A stretch of DNA of 64,000 nt, taken from the NCBI GenBank assembly GCA_000436835.1, contig FR889161.1, forward strand, positions 99,299-163,298. The letters are read 5' to 3'. The position numbers were made by a program, and so were the translations under genes. The stretch comes from Eubacterium sp. CAG:251. Lineage in GTDB: Bacteria > Bacillota > Clostridia > Oscillospirales > Acutalibacteraceae. Below, in pieces: positions 26,040-35,047 of the stretch; within the stretch, counting starts at the first letter, position 1; each line of letters begins with the position of its first letter. The notes under the pieces were generated by a model. That model did not search any database. It was not told where the DNA came from and worked only from the letters and a program-made list of their open reading frames with translations.

Positions 26040-27294
26040 AGAAAAGGCAAAAAAAGTGAATAATGCTTCTAAGTATATATCTAAAGACGTTATTGTTATT
26101 TCGGTAGTGCTTATTGCGATTGCCGCATACATTATTGCTGAGTGCTACAGCGCAACCCACGTTGATATTCAAACGGTTACGGCTGTCAAATCAACGGTTT
26201 ATCAAACGCTTGATAAAAAAGCTTTGGTTATTCGTGATGAACACACGGTTGAGGGAAATTCAAGCGGTGTGACCGTTGCGTGTGTTAATGACGGGGAAAA
26301 GGTAAAGGTCGGCGGAAATATCGCTATGGTTTTTTCAAACAGCGATAATGCAAAAAGCTATTCAAGTGCTCTTGATTTGCAAAGCCGGTTGGATTATTAT
26401 ATAAATTTGGAAAGCAAGTCGGCAGGTACGGCGACTGACGTTGAGCAGATAGACAGCGATGTCATAAATGACGTAAATGATTATATTCGTTCTTCTTCAA
26501 GTAATAACTTTTCGGCTGTTCAGTCTGCGGCGCTTGACCTTAACGATAAGCTGACAAGGCGCCAAATGATAATCGGCGAGGATATTGATTTCAGCACGGT
26601 TAAGCAAGGCCTTGAGCAAAAGCTTAATGCAATCAATCTTGAGTCGTGCAAGCCAACAGGATATGTAAGCACTAAGGAGTCGGGCATTTTTTCATCATAC
26701 AGTGACGGATGCGAAACGGCTTTTGATTATAAAAATATAGACAAGCTTGACGTTAATACGCTTGATAAATATATTGCTCAGGCTAAGAAAGCGAAAAAAA
26801 CAGACAGTCTCGGCAAGTTGATTACCGATTATGAATGGTATTTTGCCTGCAAGGTAAGCGCAGACGAGGTTAAAGGGATTGAAAACGGCGATATATTGAA
26901 TGTTGCGTTTAAGGACAGCGATAAGGTTATTGAATGTGAGGTTGTCAGCGGTGCAACGCTTGACCTTGGTGTTAAGGAGGCTGTGCTTATTCTTCGTTCA
27001 AGCGAGATGGACAGTGAGCTTGCATCAATGCGGCTTGAAAATATAGAAATCAGATTTAACGAATACACCGGATTTAAGGTGCCTTCCTCGGCGATACATA
27101 TTAATGACAAGGGTGAAAAAACAGTTTATGCCCTTGTTGCAAACCAGGTTGAAAGCAGAACAGGCAAAGTTATTTATTCAACCAAGGATTATGTTGTGTT
27201 TGAATACACTCCTGAGGATGAAAATTCAATTCGTTTATATGACCAAATAATTACGCAAGGAAAGGATTTACATGATGGAAAAGTTTATACCTGA
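26032..27294 (+). CDS. HlyD-like membrane-anchored adaptor protein
   Basis: 420 residues with one N-terminal membrane helix (about 19-40: VIVISVVLIAIAAYIIAEC) and a large outside domain. KALVIRDEHTVEGNSSG and VNDGEKVKVGGNIAMVFS near 62-100 resemble the lipoyl/barrel-sandwich half of HlyD-type periplasmic adaptors. The middle is helical. GIENGDILNVAFKDSD and FKVPSSAIHINDKGEKTVYALV near 285-370 are beta-barrel-like. No ABC pump or outer-membrane partner is adjacent. It lies directly upstream of yggS-sepF-divIVA, so a role in cell-envelope assembly at division is possible. It overlaps both miaA and yggS, suggesting translational coupling. Confidence 0.75.
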   Translation: MAEEKAKKVNNASKYISKDVIVISVVLIAIAAYIIAECYSATHVDIQTVTAVKSTVYQTLDKKALVIRDEHTVEGNSSGVTVACVNDGEKVKVGGNIAMVFSNSDNAKSYSSALDLQSRLDYYINLESKSAGTATDVEQIDSDVINDVNDYIRSSSSNNFSAVQSAALDLNDKLTRRQMIIGEDIDFSTVKQGLEQKLNAINLESCKPTGYVSTKESGIFSSYSDGCETAFDYKNIDKLDVNTLDKYIAQAKKAKKTDSLGKLITDYEWYFACKVSADEVKGIENGDILNVAFKDSDKVIECEVVSGATLDLGVKEAVLILRSSEMDSELASMRLENIEIRFNEYTGFKVPSSAIHINDKGEKTVYALVANQVESRTGKVIYSTKDYVVFEYTPEDENSIRLYDQIITQGKDLHDGKVYT

Positions 27295-28003
27295 TGAGGC
27301 AAGAATACAGTCGGTGCAGGATAATTATAAAAAGGTTTTGTCTGATGTTAAGGAAACCGCAATCAAAGCCGGCAGAAATCCCGATGATGTAAGACTTATG
27401 GCTGTTACCAAAACAGTTGAAAGTTTTTATATTAATAAGGTTCTCGACTTGGGTGCAGACCTTATAGGCGAAAACAGAGTTCAAGAATTTTTAGGTAAAA
27501 AGGACGAACTTCATTTGAACGGGGTTGAAAAGCACCTTATTGGTCATTTGCAAACTAATAAGGTTAAGCAGATTGTCGGCGAGGTTGATATGATTGAATC
27601 TGTTGACAGCGTTCATCTTGCAAAGGAAATCAGCAAAATTTCTTCAAAGAAGGAAATTACAACAAATATTTTGCTTGAAGTAAACGTCGGTAAAGAAGAG
27701 TCAAAAAGCGGAATTTTCCTTGAAGGGCTTAACGATTTAATAGCCGAGGTTTCCGAAATGGAGAATATTAAGATAAAAGGTCTTATGACTATTCCGCCGA
27801 TATGTGACAGTGAGGCAGAGGTTTCAAAGTATTTTGAGTCAATGTATCAAACTTTCATTGACATTAAGAATAAAAAGATTGATAATGTAGATATGGATAT
27901 TTTATCAATGGGTATGAGCCACGATTATGAAGCTGCCATTAAAAACGGTTCTAATATTGTAAGAGTAGGCTCTGCCATTTTCGGCGCAAGAAAATATTTT
28001 TAA
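27272..28003 (+). CDS. yggS: YggS/YlmE-family PLP homeostasis protein
   Basis: A PLP-binding, catalytically quiet protein thought to control pyridoxal phosphate and amino acid balance. 243 residues. The PLP lysine lies in MAVTKTVE near 47, and IGENRVQEFLGK is near 70. HLIGHLQTNKVKQI, LEVNVGKEESKSG, LMTIPP and SMGMSHDYEAAI follow the family order, and the end is VRVGSAIFG. Two adjacent ATG codons (27272, 27275) could start it. AAGGAAAGG precedes both. In Firmicutes this gene (ylmE) commonly sits upstream of sepF and divIVA, as it does here. Confidence 0.93.
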   Translation: MMEKFIPDEARIQSVQDNYKKVLSDVKETAIKAGRNPDDVRLMAVTKTVESFYINKVLDLGADLIGENRVQEFLGKKDELHLNGVEKHLIGHLQTNKVKQIVGEVDMIESVDSVHLAKEISKISSKKEITTNILLEVNVGKEESKSGIFLEGLNDLIAEVSEMENIKIKGLMTIPPICDSEAEVSKYFESMYQTFIDIKNKKIDNVDMDILSMGMSHDYEAAIKNGSNIVRVGSAIFGARKYF

Positions 28004-28019
28004 AGGGAGAGAGAAGAAT

Positions 28020-28517
28020 ATGAGCTTTTTTGATAAGATTAAAGAAATCGTTACCGAAAGTGACGATGATGAATACGATGATTTTTATGAGGATGATAAA
28101 AAAGACAAGTCAATAGGAATTGCTCCTCCTGCGAGAGATAGATTTTCCAGACGTGACAGCTCGGATAGAGAGGAACGTTTTTCCGAGCGCCCACGAATAA
28201 AAAGGCACGACAGCGATAAGGTTGTTAATATTCATACAACTACTCAACTTCAGGTGGTTCTTGTTAAACCTGAAAGATTTGAGGAGGCGGCAACAATTGC
28301 CGACAACCTTAATGAAAAGAGAACTATTGTTTTAAATCTTGAAAGCACAAACCGTGATGTTGCACGCAGGCTTCTCGATTTTTTAAGCGGTGCGGCTTAT
28401 GCAAGCGACGGTCAAATTAAGCGTGTTGCAAACAGCACATATATTATTACCCCTTATAATGTTGATGTTATGGGCGATTTAATAGATGAGCTTGAAAATA
28501 ACGGTATGTTTATGTAA
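28020..28517 (+). CDS. sepF: Cell division protein SepF
   Basis: Membrane-binding partner of FtsZ that bundles its filaments. 165 residues. The N-terminal helix MSFFDKIKEIV is the expected amphipathic membrane anchor. An acidic and basic low-complexity linker spans about 15-75. The conserved SepF fold occupies 77-165 (VVLVKPERFEEAATIADNL, TIVLNLES, ARRLLDFLSGAAYASDG, IITPYNVDV). The ribosome site is GGGAGAG. It lies between yggS and divIVA in the classic division cluster. Confidence 0.95.
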   Translation: MSFFDKIKEIVTESDDDEYDDFYEDDKKDKSIGIAPPARDRFSRRDSSDREERFSERPRIKRHDSDKVVNIHTTTQLQVVLVKPERFEEAATIADNLNEKRTIVLNLESTNRDVARRLLDFLSGAAYASDGQIKRVANSTYIITPYNVDVMGDLIDELENNGMFM

Positions 28518-28554
28518 GTGATGAAATTAAATACAATTTTGGAGGAAGAATATA

Positions 28555-29874
28555 ATGATTACACCAAGTCAAATTCGTCAAAAGAAGATATCTACCGTTG
28601 ACGGCGGCGGATATGACAGAAATGAGGTTAATGAGCTTTTACTTGAAATTATAGAGTCTTACGAGGCTGTATATGCTGAGAATAAAGAGCTTTATCGCAA
28701 AATGGAAATCCTTGCAAACAGAATAGAGGAATACAGAGCGGACGAGGACACTATTAAAAATGCACTTATTGCCGCTCAAAAGACAGCCGATAAGCTTATG
28801 AACGACACAAAGCAAAAGGCAGCTCAGTCGCTTGAAGAAAGTGCAAAGACAGCGCAAAAGACTGTTGTTGACGCTAAGGAAAAGGCAGATAAGATTATTT
28901 CAAGTGCAAGGGATTATGTTGCTAACCTCACCAATGAAAAGGAAAAGGCAGCAGGCGAAATTGTTGACGAGGCTGAAAAGAAAGCAATCGACGCTGTTGC
29001 AGGAGCAAAGGTTGTGGCTCGTGAAGTTCTTGAAAAAGCCAAATCGCTTTCTCATGAACTTATCAGCAAGACTAATGCTGAAAAGGAAAGCCAAAAGGAA
29101 CTTGTTGAAAAGCTTAATGCTCAGTCTAAGTCATTTAAGGAGAACCTCATTTCTCTTTATGAAAAGCAGCTTGAGGCTATTAAAAATATGAATGAAAATG
29201 TGGATATTGCCAAAGCTCAGGCAGACGAGGAAAACATTGAAAATGAATTAAACGATATATATTCTTCCATTGACGAGCTTTCAAAGGCTGATGATGTCGA
29301 CAAGGTGATTGAAGAGGCCAAGACGGTCGAGATTGAGGAGGAAAAGGCAGCAGATGAAGAAATCGAAAAAGAAACAGATGAGGCTGAAGAAACTTCTGAA
29401 GTTCCTGCTGAAAACATTCAAGAATCAGCTCAAAACGACGATAAAAATGAACCTGAAGCCGTAGAAGAAAATGAAAGTGCAGAAGAAACTGCAAAAGACA
29501 TCGAGAATGATGCTGTTGACGAAATTATTGAGGAAATAGAAAGCGGAGATAAAAAGTCAATCGGCACTCTTGATGAGATTGAGGATGAACATTTCGAAGA
29601 GCCGGAGGCTTTCTCTGAGGAAGAGGCTAAAGCTGCTGTTGACGCATTTTCAAGCGATGAAATTACTCCGATTGAAGAAGCAAGCGCTATTCCTGAAATC
29701 AATGACGAACCGGAGATTGAGGAAAAGCCGCAGCCTTTTGAAAATTACTTCCACGTAAACCGTGAGGACCCTCACAATACAGACGAAACAATTTCTCTTA
29801 TTCCCGAAGATGATGACGATGAGGACGAAGAGGATAATAAAAAATTCAAAGGATTTTTTAAAAAGAAAAAATAA
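28555..29874 (+). CDS. divIVA: DivIVA-domain protein with long acidic C-terminal tail
   Basis: 439 residues. The N-terminal DivIVA region (ITPSQIRQKKISTVDGGGYDRNEVNELL) is followed by coiled coil to about 235, rich in Ala, Lys and Glu. Residues 240-439 form an unusually long Glu/Asp-rich low-complexity tail that ends in a basic KKFKGFFKKKK motif, which could contact the membrane. Typical DivIVA is 160-250 residues, so the tail nearly doubles it. DivIVA proteins mark negatively curved membrane at poles and septa. The gene follows sepF and precedes ileS, the same order as in Bacillus. Confidence 0.9.
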   Translation: MITPSQIRQKKISTVDGGGYDRNEVNELLLEIIESYEAVYAENKELYRKMEILANRIEEYRADEDTIKNALIAAQKTADKLMNDTKQKAAQSLEESAKTAQKTVVDAKEKADKIISSARDYVANLTNEKEKAAGEIVDEAEKKAIDAVAGAKVVAREVLEKAKSLSHELISKTNAEKESQKELVEKLNAQSKSFKENLISLYEKQLEAIKNMNENVDIAKAQADEENIENELNDIYSSIDELSKADDVDKVIEEAKTVEIEEEKAADEEIEKETDEAEETSEVPAENIQESAQNDDKNEPEAVEENESAEETAKDIENDAVDEIIEEIESGDKKSIGTLDEIEDEHFEEPEAFSEEEAKAAVDAFSSDEITPIEEASAIPEINDEPEIEEKPQPFENYFHVNREDPHNTDETISLIPEDDDDEDEEDNKKFKGFFKKKK

Positions 29875-29895
29875 ACCTATCAAGGAGTTAAAATA

Positions 29896-32691
29896 ATGGA
29901 TTATAATCAAACATTAAATTTACCAAAAACCGATTTTCCTATGCGTGCAGGCTTGCCTAAAAGAGAGCCTGAATTTTTGGCACGCTGGGAAGCAAATGAC
30001 CAATACAAGAAGCTTATGGACCATAACGACGGCAAGCCGCTTTTCGTTTTGCACGACGGCCCTCCATATGCTAACGGCGATATCCATATCGGCCATGCTC
30101 TTAATAAAACACTTAAGGACTTTATTGTCAGATATAAGAATATGACAGGCTTTAAGTCACCTTATGTTCCGGGTTGGGATACTCACGGTCTTCCGACTGA
30201 GCTTGCCGCAAGAAAGAAAGCAGGCATCAGTGCCGAAACTAATATTTCAGACCTTGAACTTCGTAAGATTTGCCGTGATACTGCACTTGGTTTTGTTGAT
30301 ATTCAAAGAGAATCTTTTAAGCGCCTTGGTATTATCGGTGAATGGGATAATCCTTATATTACCCTTAAAAAGGAATTTGAAGAGGAACAAATCAAGGTGT
30401 TTGCAACAATGGCAAACAAGGGCTATATTTACAAGGGATTAAAGCCGGTTTATTGGTGTCCTGATTGTAATACCGCTCTTGCAGAGGCTGAAATTGAATA
30501 TGCCGAGGACCCTTGTCATTCAATCTATGTTAAGTTTAATGTAACCGATGACCTTGGCAAGCTTACTGCTATGGGCGCTGATTTGAGCAAAACATATTTT
30601 GTAATTTGGACAACAACAACTTGGACTCTTCCTGCTAACGTTGCAATTTGCGTAGGTCCTGATTTTGAATATTCACTTATTAAGTCCGGTGACGAATATT
30701 ATGTAATGGCTACCGACCTTGCCGCATCTGCTATGGAGGCAAAGGGCGTAAGCGATTATGAAACTCTCGGCGTTATTAAAGGCTCAGAGCTTGAATATAT
30801 GAAAACTCAGCATCCGTTTATCGACCGTACATCTCTTGTTATTGTCGGCGACCACGTTACTCTTGAAAGCGGTACGGGTTGCGTTCACACTGCACCGGGT
30901 CACGGTATTGAGGACTTTGTAGTATGTAAAAATTATCCTGAAATTCCTATTATTGTTCCTGTTGATGCTAAGGGCAGGCTCACTGAGGAAGCAGGAATGT
31001 TTGCAGGCTTAACAACCGAAGAGGCTAACAAGCCTATTGCACTTCATCTTGAAAAAATCGGTGCTCTTTTTGCACTTAAAAAAATCGAACACCAATATCC
31101 GCATTGCTGGAGATGTCATAAGCCTGTTATTTTCAGAGCTACAAGCCAGTGGTTCTGCTCTGTTGATGATTTTAAGGATGAGGCTGTTAAGGCTGCGGAG
31201 GACGTTAAATGGTTCCCTGAATGGGGTAAGGACCGTTTGCAGTCAATGGTTAAGGAACGTGCTGACTGGTGTATTTCACGTCAGAGAAAATGGGGCGTTC
31301 CAATCCCTGTTGTATATTGCCAGGATTGCGGCAAGGAAATCATTGACAACGATATTATGATGAAGGTTTCAAAGATTTTCGGCGAAGAAGGCAGTGATGC
31401 TTGGTTTGCTCACGATACAGAATATTTCCTTCCTGAAGGCTTCAAATGTCCTCATTGCGGCAGTGCTAAGGGATTTGATAAAGAAAAGGATATTATGGAT
31501 GTTTGGTTCGATTCAGGTTCTTCTCACGCTGCAGTTTGCGCAAGGAGAAAATACCTCAAAGTTCCTGCTGACGTATATCTTGAGGGTGCTGACCAATACA
31601 GAGGTTGGTTCCAATCATCACTTCTTACTTCTGTTGCAGGCGGCCACGGCGCTCCGTATAAGCAAATTATTACTCACGGCTGGACTGTTGACGGCGAAGG
31701 CAAAAAAATGTCTAAGTCACTCGGTAACGGTATTGCTCCGCAGGAAATTATCAGCAAATACGGCGCAGATATTCTTCGTCTTTGGGTTGCAAGTGCCGAT
31801 TATCATGCAGATATCCGTATCAGCCCTGAAATCTTGAAACAGATTTCAGATAACTACCGTAAGCTTCGTAATACGGCAAGATATTGCCTTTCAAACCTCT
31901 ATGATTTTGACCCGGATAAAGATATGGTTTCAAATGATGAGCTTGAGGAGCTTGATAAGTATGCTCTTATGAAGCTTGACGAGGTTATTAAGATTGCAAG
32001 AGATGCATTTGAGGTTTATGATTATCATACAGCAGCTCATTCACTCCATAATTTCTGCGTAGTTGAAATGAGTAACTTCTACTTTGATGTTCTTAAGGAT
32101 AGACTTTATACATCTGCTCCGCAGAGCAAGACAAGACGTGCAGCTCAAACAGTTCTTTATAAGGTGCTTGACGCTCTTACTCTTGTTCTTACTCCGATTC
32201 TTGCATTTACTGCTGATGAAATTTGGCAGTCAATGCCTCATGATAAGAGCAGAAACGGTGAATCGCCGCTCTTTAATGAAATTCCTCAGCCTGATTTTAT
32301 AGAGGCAGACAGTGATTTCATTGCTAAGTGGGACAGAATTCATGCAGTAAGATTTGACGTTCAAAAGGCGCTTGAACTTGCAAGAAACGAAAAGATTATC
32401 GGCAAGCCGCTTGAGGCAAAGGTTTCTCTTTATGCAGACGGTGAGCTTTACGACTTCTTGAAGAGTGTTGAAGCTCAGCTTCCTGAAATCTTTATTACCT
32501 CCGGCGTAAGCGTTGAAAAAGGCGAGGGCGAGGTTAAAGGCGATGTTGAGGGCTTGAGCATAACAGTTTCTAAGGCTGACGGTGAAAAGTGCGAACGTTG
32601 CTGGAAGTTCTCATATACAGTAGGTCAGGATGCAAACCATCCAACTCTTTGCGCTCATTGTTCGCAAGTAATGAAGGAACTTTCATTATAA
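29896..32691 (+). CDS. ileS: Isoleucyl-tRNA synthetase
   Basis: Charges tRNA-Ile, with an editing domain. 931 residues. PPYANGDIHIGHALNKTLKD near 55-74 holds the HIGH motif. The editing CP1 domain runs from about 190 to 400 (TTTTWTLPAN). The KMSKS loop is seen as GKKMSKSLGNG near 602-612. The C-terminal zinc finger is CERCWKF then CAHC. Only 21 bp separate it from divIVA, so no T-box leader precedes it. Confidence 0.97.
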   Translation: MDYNQTLNLPKTDFPMRAGLPKREPEFLARWEANDQYKKLMDHNDGKPLFVLHDGPPYANGDIHIGHALNKTLKDFIVRYKNMTGFKSPYVPGWDTHGLPTELAARKKAGISAETNISDLELRKICRDTALGFVDIQRESFKRLGIIGEWDNPYITLKKEFEEEQIKVFATMANKGYIYKGLKPVYWCPDCNTALAEAEIEYAEDPCHSIYVKFNVTDDLGKLTAMGADLSKTYFVIWTTTTWTLPANVAICVGPDFEYSLIKSGDEYYVMATDLAASAMEAKGVSDYETLGVIKGSELEYMKTQHPFIDRTSLVIVGDHVTLESGTGCVHTAPGHGIEDFVVCKNYPEIPIIVPVDAKGRLTEEAGMFAGLTTEEANKPIALHLEKIGALFALKKIEHQYPHCWRCHKPVIFRATSQWFCSVDDFKDEAVKAAEDVKWFPEWGKDRLQSMVKERADWCISRQRKWGVPIPVVYCQDCGKEIIDNDIMMKVSKIFGEEGSDAWFAHDTEYFLPEGFKCPHCGSAKGFDKEKDIMDVWFDSGSSHAAVCARRKYLKVPADVYLEGADQYRGWFQSSLLTSVAGGHGAPYKQIITHGWTVDGEGKKMSKSLGNGIAPQEIISKYGADILRLWVASADYHADIRISPEILKQISDNYRKLRNTARYCLSNLYDFDPDKDMVSNDELEELDKYALMKLDEVIKIARDAFEVYDYHTAAHSLHNFCVVEMSNFYFDVLKDRLYTSAPQSKTRRAAQTVLYKVLDALTLVLTPILAFTADEIWQSMPHDKSRNGESPLFNEIPQPDFIEADSDFIAKWDRIHAVRFDVQKALELARNEKIIGKPLEAKVSLYADGELYDFLKSVEAQLPEIFITSGVSVEKGEGEVKGDVEGLSITVSKADGEKCERCWKFSYTVGQDANHPTLCAHCSQVMKELSL

Positions 32692-32702
32692 ATATTTTTA
32701 AT

Positions 32703-32735
32703 AGGCACACACCAAAAATGATGTGTGCCTGATTT
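32703..32735 (+). terminator. Hairpin after ileS, probable terminator
   Basis: AGGCACACA at 32703-32711 pairs with TGTGTGCCT at 32722-32730. The tail is only GATTTGCTAT, so termination may be partial and lspA may be reached by read-through. It is 27 bp before the lspA start. Confidence 0.5.
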
Positions 32736-32756
32736 GCTATAAAACGGAGAGGTTTT

Positions 32757-33251
32757 GTGAAGTTAAAAAATAAAAAAATATGGTGTACGGTTATGATTGT
32801 GATAATTGTTGCCATTGATCAAATAACTAAATATTTTGCAAAAGCCTGTCTTTACGGTAAAGGCGCAAAGCCGTTTATTAAAGGTGTAGTCGAGTTCGTT
32901 TATGCTCAAAATACAGGAGTTGCTTTTTCTATGTTTGACGGGGGACGTTGGTTTTTTGTAGCACTGACCGCTGTTGTTCTTCTGTTTTGCATATTATATA
33001 TGTATAAGGGCAAGGGGCAAAACAACCTTTGGCTTTTTTGGTCGCTCGGAGTTATAGTGTCGGGTGCAATAGGCAATTTGATAGACAGAATTTATCTTGG
33101 CTACGTAATTGATTTTATTAATCCGACCTTTGTTAATTTTGCAGTGTTTAATATAGCGGATTGCGCAGTAACATTGGGAACGATAAGTCTTATGGCTTAC
33201 CTTGTTTTTGATATATTTAAAAAGGAGAACAAGGATGAGCCAAAAAATTGA
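32757..33251 (+). CDS. lspA: Lipoprotein signal peptidase (signal peptidase II)
   Basis: Membrane aspartyl protease that removes signal peptides of prolipoproteins. 164 residues with four membrane helices. Conserved blocks are AIDQITK near 20, NTGVAFSMF near 53, NLIDRIYLGYVIDFI near 103-117 and FNIADCAVTLG near 127, carrying the two catalytic aspartates (in VIDFI and IADC). GTG start at 32757 after CGGAGAGG. Its last 17 bases overlap rluD, a very common gene pair. Confidence 0.95.
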   Translation: MKLKNKKIWCTVMIVIIVAIDQITKYFAKACLYGKGAKPFIKGVVEFVYAQNTGVAFSMFDGGRWFFVALTAVVLLFCILYMYKGKGQNNLWLFWSLGVIVSGAIGNLIDRIYLGYVIDFINPTFVNFAVFNIADCAVTLGTISLMAYLVFDIFKKENKDEPKN

Positions 33252-34158
33252 ATTATCTGTTTCAAATGAATTTTCAGGCGTCAGGATAGATAAGTTTTTG
33301 GCTGAAAATATCGATTTTTTAACAAGAAGTATGATATCAAAGCTTATCGAAAACGGCAATGTGTTCGTGTTTGACAAAATCGCTCAAAAAAGCTATAAAT
33401 GCAAGGCGGGCGATGAAATCAGCGTGAATGTGCCAAAGCCTCGTGTGCTTGAAACAAAGGCTGAAAATATACCGCTTGATATAGTGTATGAGGACAGCGA
33501 CCTTTTAGTTGTTAATAAGCCTAAGGGAATGGTTGTTCACCCTGCTCCCGGTAATTATGAAGGCACGCTTGTTAATGCACTTTTATATCATTGCGGCAAC
33601 AGCTTAAGCGGTATTAACGGTGTAATACGTCCCGGAATAGTTCATAGAATTGATAAGGATACTTCGGGGCTTTTAATAGTAGCAAAAAACGATTTTTCCC
33701 ATTTGCATCTTGCCCAGCAGATTAAAGAACATTCCTTTTATCGTGCATATCAGGCAGTTGTATACGGAAATATTAAAGAGGATAAGGGAACGGTAAACGA
33801 GCCTATCGGCAGAAGTCCTAAGGACAGAAAGCGTATGGCTGTAGTTTACAAAAATTCAAGAAACGCAATCACTCATTATGAAGTTTTGAAGCGTTTCGGT
33901 AATTTTACTCATATAAAGTGCATACTCGAAACGGGAAGAACTCACCAAATAAGAGTTCACATGGCTTATCTCGGTCATCCGCTTGCAGGCGACAGCGTTT
34001 ACGGGCCTAAAAAGGTTATCACCAAGCTTTCAGGTCAATGCCTTCACGCAGGCGAGATTGGCTTTGTTCATCCGAGAACGAATGAATATTTGCACTTTAC
34101 TTCACCTTTGCCTGATTATTTTACTGATTTTTTGGCAGAGCTTGAAAGAAAACAATAA
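33235..34158 (+). CDS. rluD: 23S rRNA pseudouridine synthase, RluD family
   Basis: 307 residues. An S4-like RNA-binding domain comes first (VRIDKFLAENI, then MISKLIENGNVFV). The catalytic domain has DLLVVNKPKGMVVHPAPGN near 89-107 and the HRIDKDTSGLLIVAKN motif with the catalytic Asp near 141. LETGRTHQIRVHMAYLGHPLAGD is near 228-250. ATG 33235 is chosen because AAAAGGAGAAC lies directly before it. The pair with lspA is typical of Firmicutes (ylyB). Exact uridine targets cannot be told from sequence. Confidence 0.93.
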   Translation: MSQKIELSVSNEFSGVRIDKFLAENIDFLTRSMISKLIENGNVFVFDKIAQKSYKCKAGDEISVNVPKPRVLETKAENIPLDIVYEDSDLLVVNKPKGMVVHPAPGNYEGTLVNALLYHCGNSLSGINGVIRPGIVHRIDKDTSGLLIVAKNDFSHLHLAQQIKEHSFYRAYQAVVYGNIKEDKGTVNEPIGRSPKDRKRMAVVYKNSRNAITHYEVLKRFGNFTHIKCILETGRTHQIRVHMAYLGHPLAGDSVYGPKKVITKLSGQCLHAGEIGFVHPRTNEYLHFTSPLPDYFTDFLAELERKQ

Positions 34159-34175
34159 TACCGTGAGGATTTAGG

Positions 34176-35039
34176 ATGGAAAAAACTTTTGAAAATTGGC
34201 TTGTGGTATCGGATATCGACGGTACTCTTAATAATAAAATCCGCAAGCTGCCAAAAAGAAATTATGATGCAATTAAAAAATTCACTGATTTAGGCGGTAA
34301 TTTCACTCTCGCTTCAGGTAGGCTTCAGTCAAGCCTTGAAAGAAATTATAACAGAATAACGCCCAATCAGCCTGCCGTTGTTTTAAACGGTGCAGGGCTT
34401 TATGATTATAAGGAAAAGAAAATGCTTTGGCGAAGCACAATCGGAGAAAAAGGACGTGACTTTGTAAAGCTTGTTGAAAAAGAATATAACAAGTTTTTTA
34501 AAAGCGTTGATATAGGAATTTATTTTGACGATTATGTTTATATTGTTAAAAACGGACTTTTTGCAAGTGCAACAATGCATTTTGACAAGGCTCATTTTGA
34601 AGTGGTTAAATCTATTGACGATGTACCGAAAGACGGCTGGATGAAGGTTATTTTTTGGTCCAATCCAATTACAATTAAGTCGCTTCAAAAATTTATTGAC
34701 AAAAACGAAAACCCCGACGCTAACTTTATGTCCTCATCTGTTTGCACGATTGAAATGCTTCAAAAAGGCACTCATAAGGGTGTCGGCATTATGAAACTTG
34801 CAGATATGCTCGGCATAGATAAAAGCCATGTTGCGGCAATCGGGGATTATTATAATGACTGGGATATGCTCAAAACAGTTGGGCTTCCCGCCTGTGCAGG
34901 TCAAGCTCCCGCACCTATACACAATATTTGTAAATTTGAGGCTTGCCATTGCAACAAGGGCTGTGTTGCCGATTTGCTTGAATATATTATGTCCGGCAAG
35001 GCTGAAGAAGATATTAAGAAAGAAAATAATAAAAAGTAG
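34176..35039 (+). CDS. Cof-type HAD-superfamily phosphatase
   Basis: 287 residues. The HAD nucleophile motif is VVSDIDGTLNN near 10-20, motif II Ser/Thr is LASGRLQSS near 45, and motifs III and IV are KGVGIMKLADMLGI then AAIGDYYNDWDML near 222-234. The cap is the Cof/IIB type between about 85 and 190. Family members dephosphorylate sugar phosphates, nucleotides or PLP. The substrate is unknown. It ends in an Asp/Lys-rich tail. It lies between rluD and nfo on the same strand with small gaps. Confidence 0.85.
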   Translation: MEKTFENWLVVSDIDGTLNNKIRKLPKRNYDAIKKFTDLGGNFTLASGRLQSSLERNYNRITPNQPAVVLNGAGLYDYKEKKMLWRSTIGEKGRDFVKLVEKEYNKFFKSVDIGIYFDDYVYIVKNGLFASATMHFDKAHFEVVKSIDDVPKDGWMKVIFWSNPITIKSLQKFIDKNENPDANFMSSSVCTIEMLQKGTHKGVGIMKLADMLGIDKSHVAAIGDYYNDWDMLKTVGLPACAGQAPAPIHNICKFEACHCNKGCVADLLEYIMSGKAEEDIKKENNKK

Positions 35040-35047
35040 GTAATCTT

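Noticed and set aside
29875..29895. T-box before ileS
   Set aside because: Only 21 bp separate divIVA and ileS, far too short for a T-box.
28639..29910. Ser/Phe/Leu-rich minus-strand ORFs opposite divIVA
   Set aside because: They come from the Glu/Ala-rich codons of the DivIVA tail read backwards. No start signals.
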